Part shown: in pieces, positions 1 to 9,000 of the stretch
How positions within the stretch are numbered: position 1 is the stretch's first letter
Layout: each line of letters starts with the position of its first letter
Source of the DNA: Treponema sp.
GTDB taxonomy: Bacteria > Spirochaetota > Spirochaetia > Treponematales > Breznakiellaceae
DNA: 20,482 bases
Assembly (NCBI GenBank): GCA_031281925.1
Contig: JAITES010000141.1
Location: forward strand, 1 to 20,482
Direction of reading: 5' to 3'
Made by a program: the position numbers and the translations under genes
The notes under the pieces: generated by a model
The model's input: only the letters and a program-made list of their open reading frames with translations
Database searches by the model: none
What the model was told of the DNA's origin: nothing

Positions 1-9
1 TCTAATTAG

Positions 10-45
10 AGTCTGTCTATAATGTAGACACATTATAGACAGACT
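10..45. repeat. Perfect 16-bp inverted repeat (hairpin 1)
   Basis: Bases 10-25 are exactly complementary to 30-45, with a 4-base loop (26-29). The arm reads AGTCTGTCTATAATGT. There is no T-run on either side, so it does not look like a simple intrinsic terminator. The arm is closely related to that of the hairpin at 81-115. It could be an operator, a repetitive extragenic hairpin or part of a small non-autonomous mobile element. Confidence 0.85.
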
Positions 46-57
46 ACCTTAAAAACC

Positions 58-77
58 GCATTTGCGTATGCAAATGC
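58..77. repeat. 8-bp inverted repeat (hairpin 2)
   Basis: GCATTTGC (58-65) and GCAAATGC (70-77) are perfectly complementary around the loop GTAT. It lies midway between the two larger hairpins and shares no sequence with them. Its function is unknown. Confidence 0.7.
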
Positions 78-80
78 AAG

Positions 81-115
81 GTCTGTCCATAAAGTAACCG
101 ACTTTATGGACAGAC
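81..115. repeat. Perfect 15-bp inverted repeat (hairpin 3)
   Basis: Bases 81-95 (GTCTGTCCATAAAGT) pair perfectly with 101-115 around the 5-base loop AACCG. Compared with hairpin 1, 13 of 15 arm positions are identical. It lies just downstream of the yqeC stop, so it could help end the minus-strand selD-yqeC transcript, but there is no U-tract after the stem. Confidence 0.85.
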
Positions 116-136
116 ACTATTTAATATAAGCTATTC

Positions 137-826
137 TCACAGAATATCAAGCCGGTTTTTTTTGACGCTTCCCGCTACAATCGAATGGAGGCCGGAACGG
201 AATTCCGCCGGAAGAAGGCCGGCAATTTCCCCGGCTTTGTGCATCCCCGCCTCATCTTCAATCTGGTTGAAAAAGAGGATCTTCATGCCTGCCGCCGCTG
301 CAAAGAGTCCCTTGCCGCATTTCTCCTTGTGAAGGCCGCTGACTGCCGCGGCTATATGTTCCGGTTTGATTGCTTCCCCTTCCCGGATTCCGGTGAGATC
401 CGAGAAGAGGGGCAGGCGGTGAATGAGTCTGCCGCTTGCCTCCATGCCCAGAGGCCACAGTGGTATGATGCCGATACTCAGATCCGTCCAGGACGGAACA
501 ACCGGTTCCCATTCGGCCCAGGCCTTAAGCGGCAGTTCCCTTGAACCGTCTCCTTCAATAAGGACAAGATCGAAGCGGGGAGAGATCTCTTCAAGTTCAT
601 TCAGGGGAGGGGATTCTAGTTTGCCGCTTTGCTCATTTAATTTGCCTGCGACACAGACGCCCTCCATCTCTTTGGGAATGTACATTCTTGTGGTGGTGGT
701 CACAAGAACTTTTTTCCCGCGGCTTTGTTCTGCCAGCAGAAGTATGAGGGAAGTCTTTCCCCCGCTCCCGATTACCGTGATTACTCTCTTTTCAAGTGTA
801 TAAAAATAATCGCTCAGGTTTATCAT
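137..826 (-). CDS. yqeC: YqeC-like selenium-dependent molybdenum hydroxylase accessory protein
   Basis: Recognised as the YqeC family, an accessory factor found with selenium-dependent molybdenum hydroxylases. Its biochemical role is unproven; the fold looks like a nucleotide-binding NTPase. The protein has 229 residues. The P-loop-like stretch VIGSGGKTSLI lies at residues 18-28 and is followed by VLVTTTTRMY, which is typical of the family. LVLIEGDGS near residue 90 resembles a Walker-B-like strand. The ATG overlaps the TGA of the upstream DUF3343 gene by 4 bases (ATGA), so translation is probably coupled, and AGGGA lies just ahead. It is the last gene of the selD-yedF-DUF3343-yqeC unit. There is no sign of truncation. 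Confidence 0.88.
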   Translation of the reverse strand: MINLSDYFYTLEKRVITVIGSGGKTSLILLLAEQSRGKKVLVTTTTRMYIPKEMEGVCVAGKLNEQSGKLESPPLNELEEISPRFDLVLIEGDGSRELPLKAWAEWEPVVPSWTDLSIGIIPLWPLGMEASGRLIHRLPLFSDLTGIREGEAIKPEHIAAAVSGLHKEKCGKGLFAAAAGMKILFFNQIEDEAGMHKAGEIAGLLPAEFRSGLHSIVAGSVKKNRLDIL

Positions 827-1083
827 TGTTCCCTGAAAGTTTTCCTCTCGCGATCTTCCGTTACCCGAAAGATCCGGCTGTATGTGTCTTTCAAAAGTTT
901 TTTTGCCTCTTCAAAATTTTCAGGTTCTACCCGGAGGCATATCCCGCATCTGCTTCCCGTGTAGGCAGGCATGGGCATCACCATCACCGGAACTCCCGCA
1001 TCTACGAGGCATTTTTCTCCCATGATGGCGTCAACAGTCCTGTTGAAACTGAACACATATTCAAGGGCAGCGCCGTCGCTCAA
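823..1083 (-). CDS. DUF3343 family small protein, putative Se/S carrier
   Basis: An 86-residue protein that I assign to DUF3343, a small family that commonly sits beside yedF and selD. From residue 8 it has the expected beta-alpha start (EYVFSFNRTVDAIMGEKCL). In the middle is a glycine/cysteine loop, TGSRCGIC, with Cys46 and Cys49 as a CxxC pair and a further Cys25. The pair could carry a persulfide or perselenide, but this is inference. The start is TTG at 1083, with AGGA about 7 bases upstream and no suitable ATG nearby. It begins 9 bases after the yedF stop and its own stop overlaps yqeC. Confidence 0.72.
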   Translation of the reverse strand: MSDGAALEYVFSFNRTVDAIMGEKCLVDAGVPVMVMPMPAYTGSRCGICLRVEPENFEEAKKLLKDTYSRIFRVTEDRERKTFREQ

Positions 1084-1092
1084 TGTTTTATC

Positions 1093-1674
1093 CTAGATAT
1101 TGATCAGCTTTCCCGCCTGGGCCATTGCTTCGACGATGGCGTACATGTTTGTTACATTTCCCACGGCAAGCTTGTCTTTAAGATTGTAGAAATCAAGGCA
1201 GGTGCCGCAGCTTGAGATGATGCAGCCTTTTTCTTCCAGGCTTTTCAGATCCTTGATGGCAGCGGAACCTTCCGTGCTCAATGTAACTCCCGAATTGAAG
1301 AAGAGGATCATCTCGGGCGGTGGATCAAGTTCCGTCAATGAATACACAAAACTCTTGATCAGAATAGCGCCGAGTTCTTCGTTGCCCGTACCCATTGTAT
1401 TCTTTCCGATTGCCAGAACCAGGCCGCTCCTCTCTTCCTTCCGGCCTGTATTCCCTTCCCGCGCCGTGAGGATGACCAGTATGTTTCCGTCGCTCTGTTT
1501 TTCAAAGCTGAAGGCCGAGCCTGAGCCTTTGGCCATCTTTTCAAGGTTCTGCCGGGCGATGTCGTTATCTACCAGGATGCGCACCGTTTCTCCGGCAGCG
1601 CATGAACGGAGCGCCTTCTTCGCCTCAATTACCGGGATGGGGCAGGGTTTCCCTGTTGCGTTAATGGTTTCCAT
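1093..1674 (-). CDS. yedF: YedF-like selenium metabolism protein (TusA domain plus DsrE-like domain)
   Basis: A 193-residue two-domain protein. Residues 1-75 are a TusA/SirA-like domain with the signature GKPCPIPVIEAKKAL; Cys11 is the expected persulfide-carrying residue. The remainder is DsrE/F-like and contains a CGTC motif (Cys156, Cys159). This is the architecture of the selenium-metabolism YedF proteins, thought to handle sulfur or selenium in genomes with selenium traits; the exact reaction is not established. A good Shine-Dalgarno (AAGGAG) precedes the ATG at 1674. It lies 13 bases after selD and 9 bases before the DUF3343 gene, so it is in one operon with both. Confidence 0.88.
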   Translation of the reverse strand: METINATGKPCPIPVIEAKKALRSCAAGETVRILVDNDIARQNLEKMAKGSGSAFSFEKQSDGNILVILTAREGNTGRKEERSGLVLAIGKNTMGTGNEELGAILIKSFVYSLTELDPPPEMILFFNSGVTLSTEGSAAIKDLKSLEEKGCIISSCGTCLDFYNLKDKLAVGNVTNMYAIVEAMAQAGKLINI

Positions 1675-1687
1675 AAATCCTTCTCCT

Positions 1688-2779
1688 TTACAGTAATATT
1701 ACCGGACAGTTTCCCCTGTCCGTAACTTCTCCGATGATCGCCGCATCGGGATCATCCGCTTTTATGAGATCGCAGAGTTCCTGCGCCTTTTTCATATCTA
1801 CCGAAACAAGGAGCCCTCCGGATGTCTGGGGATCAAAGCAGATCTCCTGCACGGCTTCCGCCACGCCCTCTGTTTCCGCCCTGCCCGCCATGTGATTCCG
1901 GTTCCGCTGGGCGCCCGCTGTAGTATAGAAGGCTTCCGCATACTCAATAGCTCCGGGGAGAAGGGGGAGGGCGCCCGACTCGATAAGTATGCTGTGCGCG
2001 TCAGCGGCCATTTCCGCCGCGTGGGAGAGAAGCCCGAAGCCTGTAACGTCCGTGCAGGCATGAACCGGTTTTTCCGCGGCCCTGTTCATCGCGGTGATTT
2101 TTTCGGCCGCGTAACGGTTAAGTCTCTCCATCGAAGAGACGGCCTTCTTTACGAACGCCTCATCCGCCTTCCCGGCCCTCATGGCAGACATTACAAGGCC
2201 TATGCCCAGGGCCTTGGTGAGGATGAGTGCGTCGCCTGTCCTGCAGGCATTGTTGCGCAGTACCAGTTCCTCTTTGGCGATCCCGGTAAGGGCAAGCCCG
2301 TACTTTATTTCATGATCGTATATCGAGTGTCCCCCCGCAAGAACCGCGCCGGCTTCCAGAATCTTTTCCGCTCCGCCGCGAAGGATCTCCGCAAGGATTT
2401 CCTTGCCCATTTTTTCCGGAAAGCAAACCATGTTGAGTGCAAAGAGGGGACTTGCGCCCATTGCGTAGATGTCGCTCAATGCGTTTGCCGCGGCGATCTT
2501 TCCAAAGAGAAAAGGATCGTTCACCATGGGAGGAAAAAAATCCACCGTGGAAACCAGTACCGTATTTTCGGCAATGCGGTACACCGCAGCATCTTCGTTG
2601 CCGCCGAACCCCGCGATGAGGGCCGGATCGTTCTTCAGCCTGAGAGCCGAAAGGAGAGAGGCTAGGGCGTTCGCTTCAATCTTGGCCCCGCATCCCCCCG
2701 AGGTACAGCTTGACAGAAGCGATTGCGCCGGGGATTCGCTCCCGCCGTTTTTTACAGGTGAATAATTTGACAGTTCCAT
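1688..2779 (-). CDS. selD: Selenide, water dikinase (selenophosphate synthetase), Cys form
   Basis: Makes selenophosphate from selenide and ATP, the selenium donor for selenocysteine, selenouridine and the labile selenium of molybdenum hydroxylases. The active-site segment GGCGAKIEA carries the catalytic Cys and Lys three residues apart (Cys30 and Lys33 from the ATG), so this is the Cys, not the Sec, version. Other AIR-synthase-like signatures are GFGGNEDAAVY, LAGGHSIYDHEIKYG, CTDVTGFGLLSHAAEM and CFDPQTSGGLL. Length is about 363 residues, normal for the family. A GTG at 2785 is in frame, but the predicted start of transcription (about 2781) lies inside it, so I favour ATG 2779. There is no Shine-Dalgarno. 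First gene of the minus-strand unit. Confidence 0.95.
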   Translation of the reverse strand: MELSNYSPVKNGGSESPAQSLLSSCTSGGCGAKIEANALASLLSALRLKNDPALIAGFGGNEDAAVYRIAENTVLVSTVDFFPPMVNDPFLFGKIAAANALSDIYAMGASPLFALNMVCFPEKMGKEILAEILRGGAEKILEAGAVLAGGHSIYDHEIKYGLALTGIAKEELVLRNNACRTGDALILTKALGIGLVMSAMRAGKADEAFVKKAVSSMERLNRYAAEKITAMNRAAEKPVHACTDVTGFGLLSHAAEMAADAHSILIESGALPLLPGAIEYAEAFYTTAGAQRNRNHMAGRAETEGVAEAVQEICFDPQTSGGLLVSVDMKKAQELCDLIKADDPDAAIIGEVTDRGNCPVILL

Positions 2780-2795
2780 TGACACATAGTATAGT
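2767..2795 (+). promoter_or_regulatory. Promoter for the mocA-xdh unit
   Basis: TTGACA (2767-2772), a 17-bp spacer and TATAGT (2790-2795) form a near-consensus housekeeping promoter. Transcription would start near 2802 and give a leader of about 24 bases that contains AAGG ahead of the TTG at 2826. The -35 lies inside the selD coding region and the -10 overlaps the divergent selD -10. Confidence 0.7.
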
Positions 2796-2815
2796 CAAAT
2801 TCAGGATTAAGACAA
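2788..2815 (-). promoter_or_regulatory. Divergent promoter for selD-yedF-DUF3343-yqeC
   Basis: On the minus strand, TTGTCT (complement of 2810-2815), a 16-bp spacer and TATACT (complement of 2788-2793). The start of transcription would be near 2781, at or inside the selD start region, so the transcript would be essentially leaderless. It overlaps the opposing mocA promoter. Confidence 0.6.
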
Positions 2816-2825
2816 GGATTGTAAT

Positions 2826-3437
2826 TTGAGAGAAAGCGCTGTTGACGCTATTTTGATGGCCTCAGGTTTTTCGCAGCGGTTCGGCGGGGAGAATAAACTG
2901 CTTGTTCCCTTCCGGGGGAAGCCCTTGGTCAGACATACTCTTGAATTGGCCTGCGGCATTAATCGCATCAAAAATGTTATTCTTGTTACCTCGTTTGATG
3001 AGGTCGCCTGTGAAGCCCTGAAACTTTCGCATTTACGGAGCATAAAAATTATTCGCAACGATCATCCTGAAAGGGGACAGCGGGAATCCGTGCGGCTCGG
3101 AGTGGAGGCTTCCTCCGCGGACTGGTATCTGTTCTTCCCCTGTGACCAGCCTCTGCTGGATGCGGAAACGGTAACGCGGATCATCGGGGCGGCTAAAACC
3201 GAAGGGCAGATCATTCAGCCTTTTTTCCGGAGGGGCGCCATGCAGCGCAGCGGGAATCCGGTTTTGTTTTCCGCGTCTTTCCGTGAAGAATTGTTGTCCC
3301 TGCGGGAAGGGGAGCATCCCCGGGACATAAAGGCCATGCATCCTGAGGCGGTGTATTTCGTTGAAGTAGAAAATGAAACGGCGCTTCTCGATGCCGATGA
3401 TCCTGAAACGCTTTTGAAACTGGAAGGGCTCGGTTGA
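2826..3437 (+). CDS. mocA: MocA-like molybdenum cofactor cytidylyltransferase
   Basis: A 203-residue nucleotidyltransferase of the MocA/YgfJ type. It is predicted to transfer CMP to molybdopterin, giving the MCD cofactor used by xanthine-dehydrogenase-family hydroxylases. The N-terminal nucleotide-binding signature is LMASGFSQRFGGENKLL (residues 10-26), close to the family LxAGxSxRxGxxK pattern. GQRESVRLG and FFPCDQPLL follow; the Asp of PCDQP is the expected metal ligand. The start is TTG at 2826, since no ATG precedes the conserved core and AAGG lies 8 bases ahead. The stop overlaps the xdh start (TGATG), which implies coupling and fits a role in supplying cofactor to that enzyme. Confidence 0.86.
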   Translation: MRESAVDAILMASGFSQRFGGENKLLVPFRGKPLVRHTLELACGINRIKNVILVTSFDEVACEALKLSHLRSIKIIRNDHPERGQRESVRLGVEASSADWYLFFPCDQPLLDAETVTRIIGAAKTEGQIIQPFFRRGAMQRSGNPVLFSASFREELLSLREGEHPRDIKAMHPEAVYFVEVENETALLDADDPETLLKLEGLG

Positions 3438-6025
3438 TGGCGGCAGTAAGCCTGATCGTTAACGGGAACGAAGTTCAGGGTGAGGAAGACCGCAGTCTTC
3501 TCGATTTCCTCCGTTACGATCTTCATTTGACCGCCGCAAAAAACGGCTGCGCTTCGGGAGCCTGCGGAGCGTGTACCGTCCTGCTTGACGGGAAGGCCGT
3601 GCGTTCATGCGTATTGAAATTGGGAAAATGTGCGGGAAAGAAAGTTGTCAGCCCTGAAGGTTTGAATACACGGGAAAAGGAAGTGTATGCCTTTGCCTTT
3701 GCCGAAGCCGGAGCGGTGCAGTGCGGCTACTGTATCCCCGGCATGGTGATGGCGGCCAAGGCTCTCCTTGATGCAAACCCCGATCCGGATGAAGAAGAGA
3801 TCCGCAGGGCGGTAAGGCCGAACATCTGCCGCTGTACAGGTTATGTAAAGATCGTCAGGGCAATACTCCTGGCCGCGGAATTTTTGCGGAACGGCAGGCC
3901 TGTTCCAAAAAAGAATTTCAGCGGCAGGCTGGGAGAAAAGTTCCACCGTATCGACGCGGAAACAAAAACGCTGGGAAAGGGAAAGTACGCGGACGATCTT
4001 TTCTTTGACAACATGCTTCATGCCTCCGCATTGCGGGCCGCCCATCCCCGTGCAAGGATTTTGAAAATTGATACGGCGGAAGCCCTGGCTCATCCGGATT
4101 GTGCTGCGATCTTTACCGCGGCCGATGTTCCGGGCAATATCAAGATAGGTCATCTCGCTTTTATTTCCGATTATGATGTGATGATCGGTGAAGGCGGGAT
4201 CACCCGTTTTGTGGGAGACGCCGTAGCGCTTGTGGTATGCACGAAGAAGGAGAGTCTTGAAAAGGTAAAGGCCCTCATCCGTGTAGACTACGAAGTTCTG
4301 GAACCGCTTCTCAGTCCCGCGTCCGCAATGGCGGAAGGAGCGCCTCTGATCCACAACAGGGAACGCAACATACTGGCCCATGAACATCTTGTCCGCGGGG
4401 ACGCGGAAAAGGCCATCGCGGAATCAAAGTATGTTGTAACTAGACATTTTTCAACACCCTTTACGGAACATGCGTTCATGGAAAGCGAATGTGCCGTCGC
4501 CCTTCCCGACGGAGATGATAAACTCATTCTCTATTCCGGCGGACAGAGTGTCTACGATGAACGGCGGGAATGTTCCCGTATGCTCGGCATTAAGCCGGAA
4601 CAGATCAGGGTAAGGGGACAGCTTGTCGGCGGCGGTTTCGGAGGCAAGGAGGACATGAGCGTTCAGCATCATGCCTGTCTTGCCGCATGGCTTCTCAAAA
4701 AACCGGTAAAGGTTTGTCTGAGCAGGGAAGAGAGTATCGCCGTTCATCCCAAACGCCACGCCATGGAGATGGATTTTACGCTGGGCTGTGATGAAGAGGG
4801 AAGGCTCACCGGAATGAAGGCGGTGATCGTTTCCGATACCGGGGCTTATGCGAGTCTTGGCGGGCCTGTGCTCCAGCGGGCCTGCACCCATGCGGCAGGG
4901 CCCTACAATTTTCAGAACATTGATATAGAAGGAACCGCGGTCTATACCAACAATATTCCCGCGGGGGCCTTCCGCGGTTTCGGAGTAAGCCAGTCCTGCT
5001 TTGCCATGGAGAGCTGCCTCAATCTCCTTGCGGAAATGGCCGGCCTTAGCCCATGGGAAATCCGTTACCGCAACGCGATACATCCCGGAGAAACACTCCC
5101 CAACGGACAGATTGCCGGGGATGATACGGAGCTTGAGGCATGCCTTCTTGCGTTAAAAGAGAAATTTGAAGAGGCGGCGAAAACCGGGAAGACCGCGGGC
5201 ATTGCCTGCGCCATGAAGAACTCAGGCCTCGGTGTGGGACTTCCCGATACGGGCCGCTGCATCATCTCGGTTGAAAAGGGAAAGCTTCATATCAGAACCA
5301 GCGCCGCCTGTATCGGCCAGGGGCTTGCGACGGTAGTTTTGCAGATCGCATGCGAGACCACGGGCCTTCCCCCCGGCGCTTTTACGGTTGAAGCTCCCGA
5401 CACGGAACGTACTCCCGATTCAGGCACCACCACCGCTTCCCGGCAGACTCTCTTTACCGGGGAGGCATTGCATCAGGCCGCATTGAAACTCAGGGCCGCC
5501 ATGGATGAAGCGCATGGCAGCCTCGCGTCCCTTGAAGGTAAGGAATTTTACGGCGAGTATCTGGGCCTGACCGATCCCATGGGTTCCGGCAAGATGAATC
5601 CGGTAAGCCATGTGGCCTACGGTTATTCCGCCGTGATGGCGATCCTTGACAGCGAAGGCAGGGTCGACAGTATCACTGCGGCCTACGACATAGGGACCGT
5701 GGTAAACCCTCTGTCCGCAGAAGGGCAGATCGAAGGCGGCCTCCTCATGGGGATGGGTTATGCCCTTACCGAGGACTTCCCCCTGGAGGGAGGCCGGCCC
5801 CTGCGGAAATACGGCGCCCTGGGTCTCCTCCGTTCCGACGCAGCGCCCCCCATGGAGATCATCTTTGTAAAGCCGCGGCATCCTTCTTCACTGGCTTTCG
5901 GAGCCAAGGGAGTAGGGGAGCTTGCCGCCATTCCTGTGTGTCCTGCGATAGGCGGCGCATATCTTGCAAGAGACGGAGTTCTCCGGGACAAGCTTCCCAT
6001 GAGGGGAACCCCATACCATCCTTAA
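3437..6025 (+). CDS. xdh: Selenium-dependent xanthine dehydrogenase, 2Fe-2S plus Moco subunit
   Basis: A molybdenum hydroxylase of 862 residues that best matches the selenium-dependent xanthine dehydrogenase family; it should oxidise purines such as hypoxanthine or xanthine. Residues 1-155 hold two 2Fe-2S sites: Cys38, 43, 46 and 58 (plant ferredoxin type) and Cys96, 99, 131 and 133. The rest is the Moco domain, with GGGFGGKED near 399-407, GAFRGFG near 510-516, GQG near 627-629 and the catalytic Glu828 in AKGVGELA. Selenium in this family is a labile Mo ligand, not selenocysteine, and no internal stop is needed. There is no FAD domain, so a partner must pass electrons on. ATG 3437 overlaps the mocA stop; a TTG one codon earlier is less likely. 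Confidence 0.92.
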   Translation: MAAVSLIVNGNEVQGEEDRSLLDFLRYDLHLTAAKNGCASGACGACTVLLDGKAVRSCVLKLGKCAGKKVVSPEGLNTREKEVYAFAFAEAGAVQCGYCIPGMVMAAKALLDANPDPDEEEIRRAVRPNICRCTGYVKIVRAILLAAEFLRNGRPVPKKNFSGRLGEKFHRIDAETKTLGKGKYADDLFFDNMLHASALRAAHPRARILKIDTAEALAHPDCAAIFTAADVPGNIKIGHLAFISDYDVMIGEGGITRFVGDAVALVVCTKKESLEKVKALIRVDYEVLEPLLSPASAMAEGAPLIHNRERNILAHEHLVRGDAEKAIAESKYVVTRHFSTPFTEHAFMESECAVALPDGDDKLILYSGGQSVYDERRECSRMLGIKPEQIRVRGQLVGGGFGGKEDMSVQHHACLAAWLLKKPVKVCLSREESIAVHPKRHAMEMDFTLGCDEEGRLTGMKAVIVSDTGAYASLGGPVLQRACTHAAGPYNFQNIDIEGTAVYTNNIPAGAFRGFGVSQSCFAMESCLNLLAEMAGLSPWEIRYRNAIHPGETLPNGQIAGDDTELEACLLALKEKFEEAAKTGKTAGIACAMKNSGLGVGLPDTGRCIISVEKGKLHIRTSAACIGQGLATVVLQIACETTGLPPGAFTVEAPDTERTPDSGTTTASRQTLFTGEALHQAALKLRAAMDEAHGSLASLEGKEFYGEYLGLTDPMGSGKMNPVSHVAYGYSAVMAILDSEGRVDSITAAYDIGTVVNPLSAEGQIEGGLLMGMGYALTEDFPLEGGRPLRKYGALGLLRSDAAPPMEIIFVKPRHPSSLAFGAKGVGELAAIPVCPAIGGAYLARDGVLRDKLPMRGTPYHP

Positions 6026-6040
6026 ATTTTTTGACGGATA

Positions 6041-6049
6041 TGTTATACT
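6041..6049 (+). promoter_or_regulatory. Extended -10 promoter for ygfK-ssnA-yqeB
   Basis: TGTTATACT fits an extended -10 (TGnTATACT), with only a weak -35 upstream. The hexamer ends 6 bases before the ygfK ATG, and there is no Shine-Dalgarno between xdh and ygfK. The transcript would start at about the ATG. Confidence 0.55.
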
Positions 6050-6055
6050 TGTAAC

Positions 6056-9000
6056 ATGAGTGAAATCATGAGACCGATCCCCTTCCCGGATCTCCTCCGG
6101 CGGGTTGAAGGGGAGTACAAGAATCACAATTCAATCTTTGGTATCGGCAGTGATAAATTCTACCGGGGCGGCGGGAATTTCAGAATCTTCGGGCAAACCC
6201 TTGCTTCTCCGATAGGGCCTGCGGCAGGGCCCCATTCACAGCTTGCCCAGAACATCGCCGCCGCCTATCTTTCCGGCGCCCGCTTCATGGAACTCAAAAC
6301 CGTACAGACAATGGACGGCGCAGATATGCGCAAGGCCATCAGCCGGCCCTGCATCAATGCGATGGACTCAGGCTACAATGTCGAATGGTCTACGGAACTG
6401 ACCGTAGAGGAGGCGCTTGCCGAATACATCAAGGCATGGTTTCTCTGTCATGTGCTGGCGCGGGAATACGGCCTTGCCGAACAGCGGGACTTTATGTTCA
6501 ACATGAGCGTTGGCTACAGCTTTGAAGGGATCACATCGCCGAAGATTGACGCTTTTATTGAAGGCCTTAAAGACGCTTCAGGAACGGGGGCCTGGGCTTC
6601 CTGTTACTCATGGATTGAAAACAATACCGGCGCGTTTAGACATTTTTCAAAAACGGATCTCCAATCCGTTTCTCCTTCAGTTTCTCCGGGCATTACCCTT
6701 TCAACACTGCACGGCTGTCCCCGTGAAGAGATTGAAAAGATAGCCTCTTATCTTATTGAAGAAAAGAAACTCAACACCTACATTAAGTGTAATCCTACTC
6801 TGCTGGGATACGAGACGGCCCGCCGTCTTCTGGACGAAATGTCTTATGGTTTTGTTTCTTTTGACGATCATCATTTTAAAAACGATCTTCAGTTTGATGA
6901 TGCGGCCGGTATGATCCGCCGTCTGCTTGATAAGGCAAAGAAAAACAATTTGATCTTCGGCGTAAAGCTTACCAATACTTTTCCGGTAGAGATAAAACAA
7001 AATGAACTTCCGGGAAATGAAATGTATATGTCAGGCCGTTCCCTCTTTCCCCTTTCCATAAATGTCGCGAAAAAACTTGCCGGAGTTTTTGGAGATGAAC
7101 TTCCCGTTTCCTATTCGGGCGGCGCCGATGCCTTCAACCTGAAGGATATTCTTTCCTCGGGTATCGCGCCGGTAACAGTTGCCACCACCCTGCTCAAACC
7201 GGGAGGCTATGAACGCTTCAAACAGCTTGCCCTGATTGCCCAGGGAACAGAAACCGGGAAAGGCGTTAAGACGGAAGCCCTCAATGAATTGGCCGCCCGG
7301 ATAAGCGGAATGAAGCGTTACCGCCGGGAATACCGGCAGGGTTCTTCGCGGAAAACAAATTCACAATTGCCTCTCTTTGACTGCGCCAAGGCTCCCTGCA
7401 GAAGGGGAGGCTGTCCGATTCATCAGAAGATACCGGAATACCTTGACCGTCTTTCAAAACGCGACTACAGGGGAGCTTACGAAATCATTCTTGCCGAAAA
7501 TACCGCTCCCGCGATCCTCGGCGCAATCTGCGATCACCAGTGTCAATTTTACTGTACGCGCGTGGACTATGATGATTCCCTTGCAATCCGTGAGGCCAAA
7601 CGCGTTGCCTGCGAAAAAGCGGGGGGTGAATATATCGCCTCAATGAAAACACCCCCCTTGAAAACTTCCGAATCCGCCGGAGTCATCGGCGCCGGGCCCG
7701 CGGGTATTGCGGCCGCAATCTTTTTGAGACGGAACGGGGTGCCGGTTACGGTTTATGAAAAACGGGAGAGACCCTACGGCATCGTGGAATATGTGATTCC
7801 CTCATTCAGAATCCCCGAATCTTCGATTAAACAGGATCTTGCCCTTGCGGAAAAGGCCGGTGTGGAATTTAAATTCGCTGCGGAGATAGACTCTATAGAA
7901 GAATTGCGGAAACATCACCGCTTTGTGATTATTGCGACAGGAGCATGGCTTCCCGGCGACATAAAACTTGAAGGCGCAGTTGATGCGCTTGCCTTTCTTG
8001 AAGATTCAAAACGCTCTTCTCTCAATCTTGATCTGGGAAGGGAAGTAGTTGTCATCGGCGGAGGAGACGTTGCCATGGACTGCGCCAGGGCGGCAAAACG
8101 GAACAGGGGAGTTGAAAAAGTTTCTATCGTATACCGGAGAACCCGTGAATTCATGCCTGCCCAAATCGAAGAGATTGAAGGCGCTCTCGAGGACGGAGTT
8201 GAATTTCTGGAATTGCTGGCCCCCCTCTCATATACAGGCGCCACCCTTGTCTGTGAACAAATGGTTCTGGGAGATTACGATGAGGGAGGCCGCAGGAGCG
8301 TTAAGGCTTCGGACTTGAGAAAAGAGATCCGTACAGACAGGGTGATAAGCGCGGTGGGAGCGCGGGTCGATACCGGCATCTTTACCCGGAATGGAATTGA
8401 GCTTAATTCAAAGGGCATGCCCCTGGTGAATAAATACTGTGCATGCAGCCTTAAAGATGTGTACATAGCCGGTGACTGCAAGGCAGGCAGCTCCACGGTG
8501 GTAAAAGCAATCAAGGACGCCAAAAGGGTAAGCAAGGATATCCTTGGAAAACTTTCCCTCGAAATTGATTTTATTGACGATCATGAGTTCTTCTCAGATC
8601 GGATGGAGAGCATACCGGAGATCTACGCAAAGAAGGGAGTGCTTGCCGGGGGAAGCGGTAAAACGGAAATAGAAAAAGATGCAGGCCGCTGTCTTTCATG
8701 CAGCCGTATCTGTGAAATCTGTGTCGATGTCTGTCCCAACCGGGCAAACGTAATGATAAGCGATGCGGAACCGGGAAGCGTCGAAGGAATTCATCAGATC
8801 CTTCACATCGACCGCATGTGTAACGAATGCGGCAACTGCGCCACCTTCTGTCCCCATGCCGGATCGCCCTACCGGGAAAAACTTACGATCTTCAGCAACG
8901 GTGAAGATTTTATGGACAGTGCCAATCCCGGTTTCTTTTCCTTCGGGGACGGTTCCTGGCGTGTGCGCCTGCAGGACAAGACGAACTTCACCTGGCGCAG

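Noticed and set aside
10..45. Intrinsic terminator for the yqeC operon
   Set aside because: The stem is perfect but no U-tract follows on either strand, so it is listed as a repeat.
10..115. CRISPR array
   Set aside because: Only two related palindromes with a single spacer-like interval of different content, and no cas genes in the window.
2683..2700. selD active-site region considered as a possible selenocysteine site
   Set aside because: The catalytic position is an ordinary Cys codon in an uninterrupted frame, and no in-frame TGA or SECIS-like need was found.
3605..4387. Long open frame on the minus strand opposite xdh (260 codons)
   Set aside because: Its translation shows no family features and it lies wholly antisense to a well-supported gene; such frames are common in this codon usage.
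6031..6049. TTGACG at 6031 as the -35 of the ygfK promoter
   Set aside because: It is only 7 bases from the TATACT hexamer, far short of the usual 16-18; the TG-extended -10 is the better explanation.
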